Below are positions 15,288 to 17,861 of a stretch of DNA of 17,861 bases, in pieces. Within the stretch, counting starts at the first letter, position 1; each line of letters opens with the position of its first letter. This DNA is from Alphaproteobacteria bacterium (lineage in GTDB: Bacteria; Pseudomonadota; Alphaproteobacteria; Puniceispirillales; UBA1172). Where the stretch lies: NCBI GenBank assembly GCA_023259875.1, contig JALRFL010000098.1, forward strand, positions 1 through 17,861, in the 5' to 3' direction. Both the position numbers and the translations under genes were made by a program. Under the pieces are notes generated by a model, which worked only from the letters and a program-made list of their open reading frames with translations, ran no database searches and had not been told where the DNA came from.

Positions 15288-17861
15288 TTAGGATTTCGCT
15301 TTCGCGTTTTGCATTACAATACTTTGCGGATTGAGATTGCCAATGCGGCCACTTTCGGTGCCTGCCGCCTCATCAATGATGGCATTGACCAAAGTCGGCT
15401 TGCCAGAGGCCAGCGCCTCTCTTACGGCGCGCCCCAATTCATCCGTGTTGGTGGCATAAACGCCGTCACCACCAAAGGCCTGCATCATCATATCATAACG
15501 CGAATCTTTGACAAAAACCGTTGGCGCAACATCACTGCCGCCCGTGGGGTTCACATCTGTGCCGCGATAAATCCCGTTGTTGTTGAACACAACGATACAG
15601 ACCGGCAGGTTATACCGACAGATGGTTTCAATTTCCATTCCAGAGAACCCAAAGGCGCTGTCACCTTCGATGGCCAGAACTGGCTTGCCGGTTTCCACGG
15701 CGGCGGCAATAGACGCCCCCTGGCCAATGCCCATAATACCCCAAGTGCCAACATCAATGCGGTGACGCGGCTTATAGATATCAATAATGCTTCGAGCAAA
15801 ATCAAGCGTATTTGCGCCTTCGTTGACCAGAATAACCTCTTGATTATCCTTTATCACTTCTCTCAAGGCGCCAAGAGCCCCATGATAATCCATAGGTACG
15901 GCGTTGCTCATCAGCTTGGACGCCATTTTTTCCAGATTGCCTGTTTTCTTTTCGTTAATCTCTGCCATCCAGCCTTGTGGCGGCTTTGACCAACCCTCAC
16001 CCATGCCGCCCATCAGCGCCTCAAGGCAAGAGCCGATATCACCAACCAATGGCGCGGCGATTTCAACATTGCTATCCATTTCACGCGGCTCAATATCCAC
16101 CTGAATAAACTTTTTGCTGCCGGGGGCACCCCAAGCCTTGCCCTTGCCGTGAGAAAGCAACCAATTCAATCGCGCCCCGACCAGCATGACCACATCTGCC
16201 TCTTTCAACACCAAAGAACGCGCGGCGGCGGCGGATTGGGCATGATCATCAGGCAGCAGCCCCTTTGCCATACTCATCGGCAGATAGGGCAATCCACTTT
16301 TTTCAACAAAAGCGGCGATCTTAGCGTCTTCTTGGGCATAGGCCGCGCCTTTCCCCAAAATCAACAGAGGCTTTTTCGCGCCCTTTAGCACATCTAATGC
16401 CCGTTTGACCGCATCAGGAGCAGGAATTTGCGCTGGCGCAGGATCAATCACTTTCACGAGTGAAGACTTGCCTTTTTCGATATCCATCACCTGACTGAAC
16501 AGTTGGGCAGGAAGATCAAGATAAACCCCACCTGGACGCCCCGAACACGCGGCGCGAATGGCGCGGGCAATCCCGATCCCAATATCTTCGGCATGAAGCA
16601 CCCGGAAAGCCGCCTTGCAAAGCGGTTTGGCAATGGCCAGCTGATCCATTTCTTCATAATCGCCTTGCTGAAGGTCAACAATTTCACGCTCCGAAGACCC
16701 GCTGATCAGAATCATAGGGAAACAGTTGGTGGTGGCATTCGCCAACGCCGTCAACCCATTGAGGAAGCCAGGCGCAGACACTGTCAGCGCGACCCCCGGT
16801 TTTTTCGTCAGATATCCTGCCACTGACGCGGCGTAACCTGCGTGCTGTTCGTGGCGGAAGGAAATCACCCTCATCCCTTCGGCTTGGGCAATCCGACCCA
16901 AATCAGTAATCGGAATACCGGGAACATTATAAATGGTGTTAATCCCATTTAATTTCAGAGCATCAACAACAAGATGGAAACCATCCGTTAAGTTTGCGAT
17001 GTCGGTTTCCTGATGATCACTGTCTGCCTTAGCAGATGCATGACTGGCCATTTCTATTACCTCTTTCTGATTATCTGAACTATGACTTGTTTCTGGTTGA
17101 GCTTCAGCCTTCGGCGTCAAGGCGGTTAAGTGTGATACTTCCGCACTCACTTTGTTGCCGTCTTGCTCAACCTCCATTTTTGCCTCAATCGCATTGGGTT
17201 GAGGCTTCGCTTCGAGAGACGAAGATTCGGCCTCACTCGTGTCCTCTGAATTGGAAAACACCATCCATCGCGATTGAATATGATCATGCAAACGCATGGT
17301 ATGCTCACGCACCAGATTAGAGGCGAGATCCGCATCTCTGGCCTCTAACGCATCAATGATCTGCATATGGTCACTCACCGAACGGCTGGCGCGATCATCT
17401 TCGTGAATGGCACGGCGGCGAATAGCCGCCATCTGCATAAACAACTGATCCGCCGTGGTCTTGAGCAAGGCGCAACCGGATAATTCCAAAATTGTCTGGT
17501 GAAATTTGATATTGGCGTCTGAATATTCACTGATTTGAATTTCACTAGAGGACGCGGTGTTATTAAGAGCAAAGCGCCGAAGCAAAAGAAAATCATCATC
17601 ACTAGCCACTTTGGTCGCTAACCGCGCCGCCATGCTTTCCAGCGCCGCCCAAGTGATCACCATATCCAGAATGTCACTCATGGATTTGCGGTGAATGAAA
17701 ACACCTTTTCGCGGCAGAATTTCGACTAACCCATCTTGGGCTAGCCTTGCCAAAACTTCACTAATCGGGGTTCTTGATACGCCTAACTGGCTAGCCAGCT
17801 GGCGTTCATCAAGGCGCAGATCTTCGTCCATGGCATAGATATCGATACTAAGAATATGATC
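15288..17861 (-). CDS. oxc: GntR/FCD transcription regulator fused to oxalyl-CoA decarboxylase (5' end beyond window)
   Basis: One frame with no stop from the right window edge to 15288. Residues are counted from the ATG at 17831, though the frame and HTH homology run upstream past the edge. Residues 1-50 are a GntR winged helix (L-G-V-S-R-T-P at 16-22). Residues about 51-190 are an FCD sensor domain with likely metal-binding His111, His155 and His177. Residues 191-260 are a Ser/Glu/Lys/Gln/Ala-rich, disordered-looking linker. Residues 261-847 are complete oxalyl-CoA decarboxylase: Glu328 (thiamine-activating), Tyr392-Glu393, the thiamine diphosphate/Mg motif starting G-D-S at 723 and ending N-N at 750-751, Tyr755 and Ser827. 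The 363-residue Tyr392-Tyr755 spacing equals that of the Oxalobacter enzyme. It converts oxalyl-CoA to formyl-CoA and CO2. As first gene of the operon the regulator part probably autoregulates it. A second start at 17051 could make free Oxc. Confidence 0.93.
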   Translation of the reverse strand, partial: DHILSIDIYAMDEDLRLDERQLASQLGVSRTPISEVLARLAQDGLVEILPRKGVFIHRKSMSDILDMVITWAALESMAARLATKVASDDDFLLLRRFALNNTASSSEIQISEYSDANIKFHQTILELSGCALLKTTADQLFMQMAAIRRRAIHEDDRASRSVSDHMQIIDALEARDADLASNLVREHTMRLHDHIQSRWMVFSNSEDTSEAESSSLEAKPQPNAIEAKMEVEQDGNKVSAEVSHLTALTPKAEAQPETSHSSDNQKEVIEMASHASAKADSDHQETDIANLTDGFHLVVDALKLNGINTIYNVPGIPITDLGRIAQAEGMRVISFRHEQHAGYAASVAGYLTKKPGVALTVSAPGFLNGLTALANATTNCFPMILISGSSEREIVDLQQGDYEEMDQLAIAKPLCKAAFRVLHAEDIGIGIARAIRAACSGRPGGVYLDLPAQLFSQVMDIEKGKSSLVKVIDPAPAQIPAPDAVKRALDVLKGAKKPLLILGKGAAYAQEDAKIAAFVEKSGLPYLPMSMAKGLLPDDHAQSAAAARSLVLKEADVVMLVGARLNWLLSHGKGKAWGAPGSKKFIQVDIEPREMDSNVEIAAPLVGDIGSCLEALMGGMGEGWSKPPQGWMAEINEKKTGNLEKMASKLMSNAVPMDYHGALGALREVIKDNQEVILVNEGANTLDFARSIIDIYKPRHRIDVGTWGIMGIGQGASIAAAVETGKPVLAIEGDSAFGFSGMEIETICRYNLPVCIVVFNNNGIYRGTDVNPTGGSDVAPTVFVKDSRYDMMMQAFGGDGVYATNTDELGRAVREALASGKPTLVNAIIDEAAGTESGRIGNLNPQSIVMQNAKAKS
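17049..17064 (-). promoter_or_regulatory. Internal ribosome binding site and ATG at the decarboxylase boundary of the fusion
   Basis: Inside the fused gene, AGAGGT (17064-17059) stands 7 bases before an in-frame ATG (17051-17049). Translation from here would give a 587-residue protein starting M-A-S-H-A-S-A-K and reaching L-T-D-G-F-H, the normal N-terminus of oxalyl-CoA decarboxylase, after 20 residues. The position exactly at the domain boundary suggests either a functional second start or a relic of a formerly separate oxc gene. Confidence 0.55.

Noticed and set aside
15288..17861. Two separate genes, gntR and oxc, as an ordinary operon
   Set aside because: There is no stop codon between the domains in the sequence given; the connecting 70 codons stay in frame and have protein-like hydrophilic composition. 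The internal start is reported as a feature instead.
1..17861. CRISPR arrays, tRNAs, insertion sequences or integration sites
   Set aside because: No regularly spaced repeats, cloverleaf-like sequences, transposase or integrase homology were seen on either strand.

Overview
The window looks like part of an alphaproteobacterial chromosome of moderate GC content (about half by eye). This is inferred from gene content: a type II (Brucella-like) lumazine synthase, a tripartite tricarboxylate transporter (TTT) set, an oxalate operon containing a formate-tetrahydrofolate ligase, a Ser-type GST and a pgsA fragment of alphaproteobacterial character. A marine SAR116/Rhodospirillales-like origin is possible but cannot be proved from the sequence. 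No tRNA, rRNA, CRISPR array, insertion sequence or phage gene is visible. No stretch longer than 300 bases lacks a gene.

Left edge (1-870). The first 142 bases encode the middle of a PgsA-type phosphatidyltransferase that loses all homology after a G-K-V-K motif. On the other strand, at the same point, a strongly primed start codon opens a gene resembling the N-terminus of glutathione reductase, which stops after ten codons. The two fragments share the 9-base string AAGGTCAAA, so this is either a rearrangement or an assembly/amplification chimera. A small CesT-like (secretion-chaperone fold) gene and a GC-rich hairpin follow.

Region 870-2540. A glutathione S-transferase (minus) and a beta-hydroxyacid dehydrogenase of the GlxR/GarR type (plus) are divergent. 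The dehydrogenase has a good sigma70-like promoter.

Region 2564-17861. Everything lies on the minus strand and is closely spaced, so transcription runs from the right edge leftwards. The order is: a GntR/FCD regulator fused in one reading frame to oxalyl-CoA decarboxylase (5' end outside the window); formyl-CoA:oxalate CoA-transferase (frc); a stand-alone formyltransferase resembling the hydrolase domain of 10-formyl-THF dehydrogenase; formate-THF ligase (fhs); and a double-domain universal stress protein. A 131-base gap with a 45-base AT-rich extended palindrome follows. Then come tctC, tctB and tctA, a large P-loop kinase of zeta-toxin type 6 bases after tctA, a cytoplasmic BisC/DMSO-reductase-family molybdoenzyme, and ribH2.

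How the genes work together (established enzymology plus inference). Frc and Oxc form the oxalate cycle: oxalate becomes oxalyl-CoA, then formyl-CoA plus CO2, and CoA passes to the next oxalate, releasing formate. Fhs charges formate onto tetrahydrofolate at the cost of ATP. The formyltransferase-like protein should act on the same one-carbon pool. TctABC is the obvious candidate for uptake of oxalate or another carboxylate. The highlight is the regulator-enzyme fusion at the head of this operon. It is one uninterrupted frame with a disordered-looking linker and an internal Shine-Dalgarno/ATG at the enzyme boundary, so the gene may make both a DNA-binding decarboxylase and a free decarboxylase.
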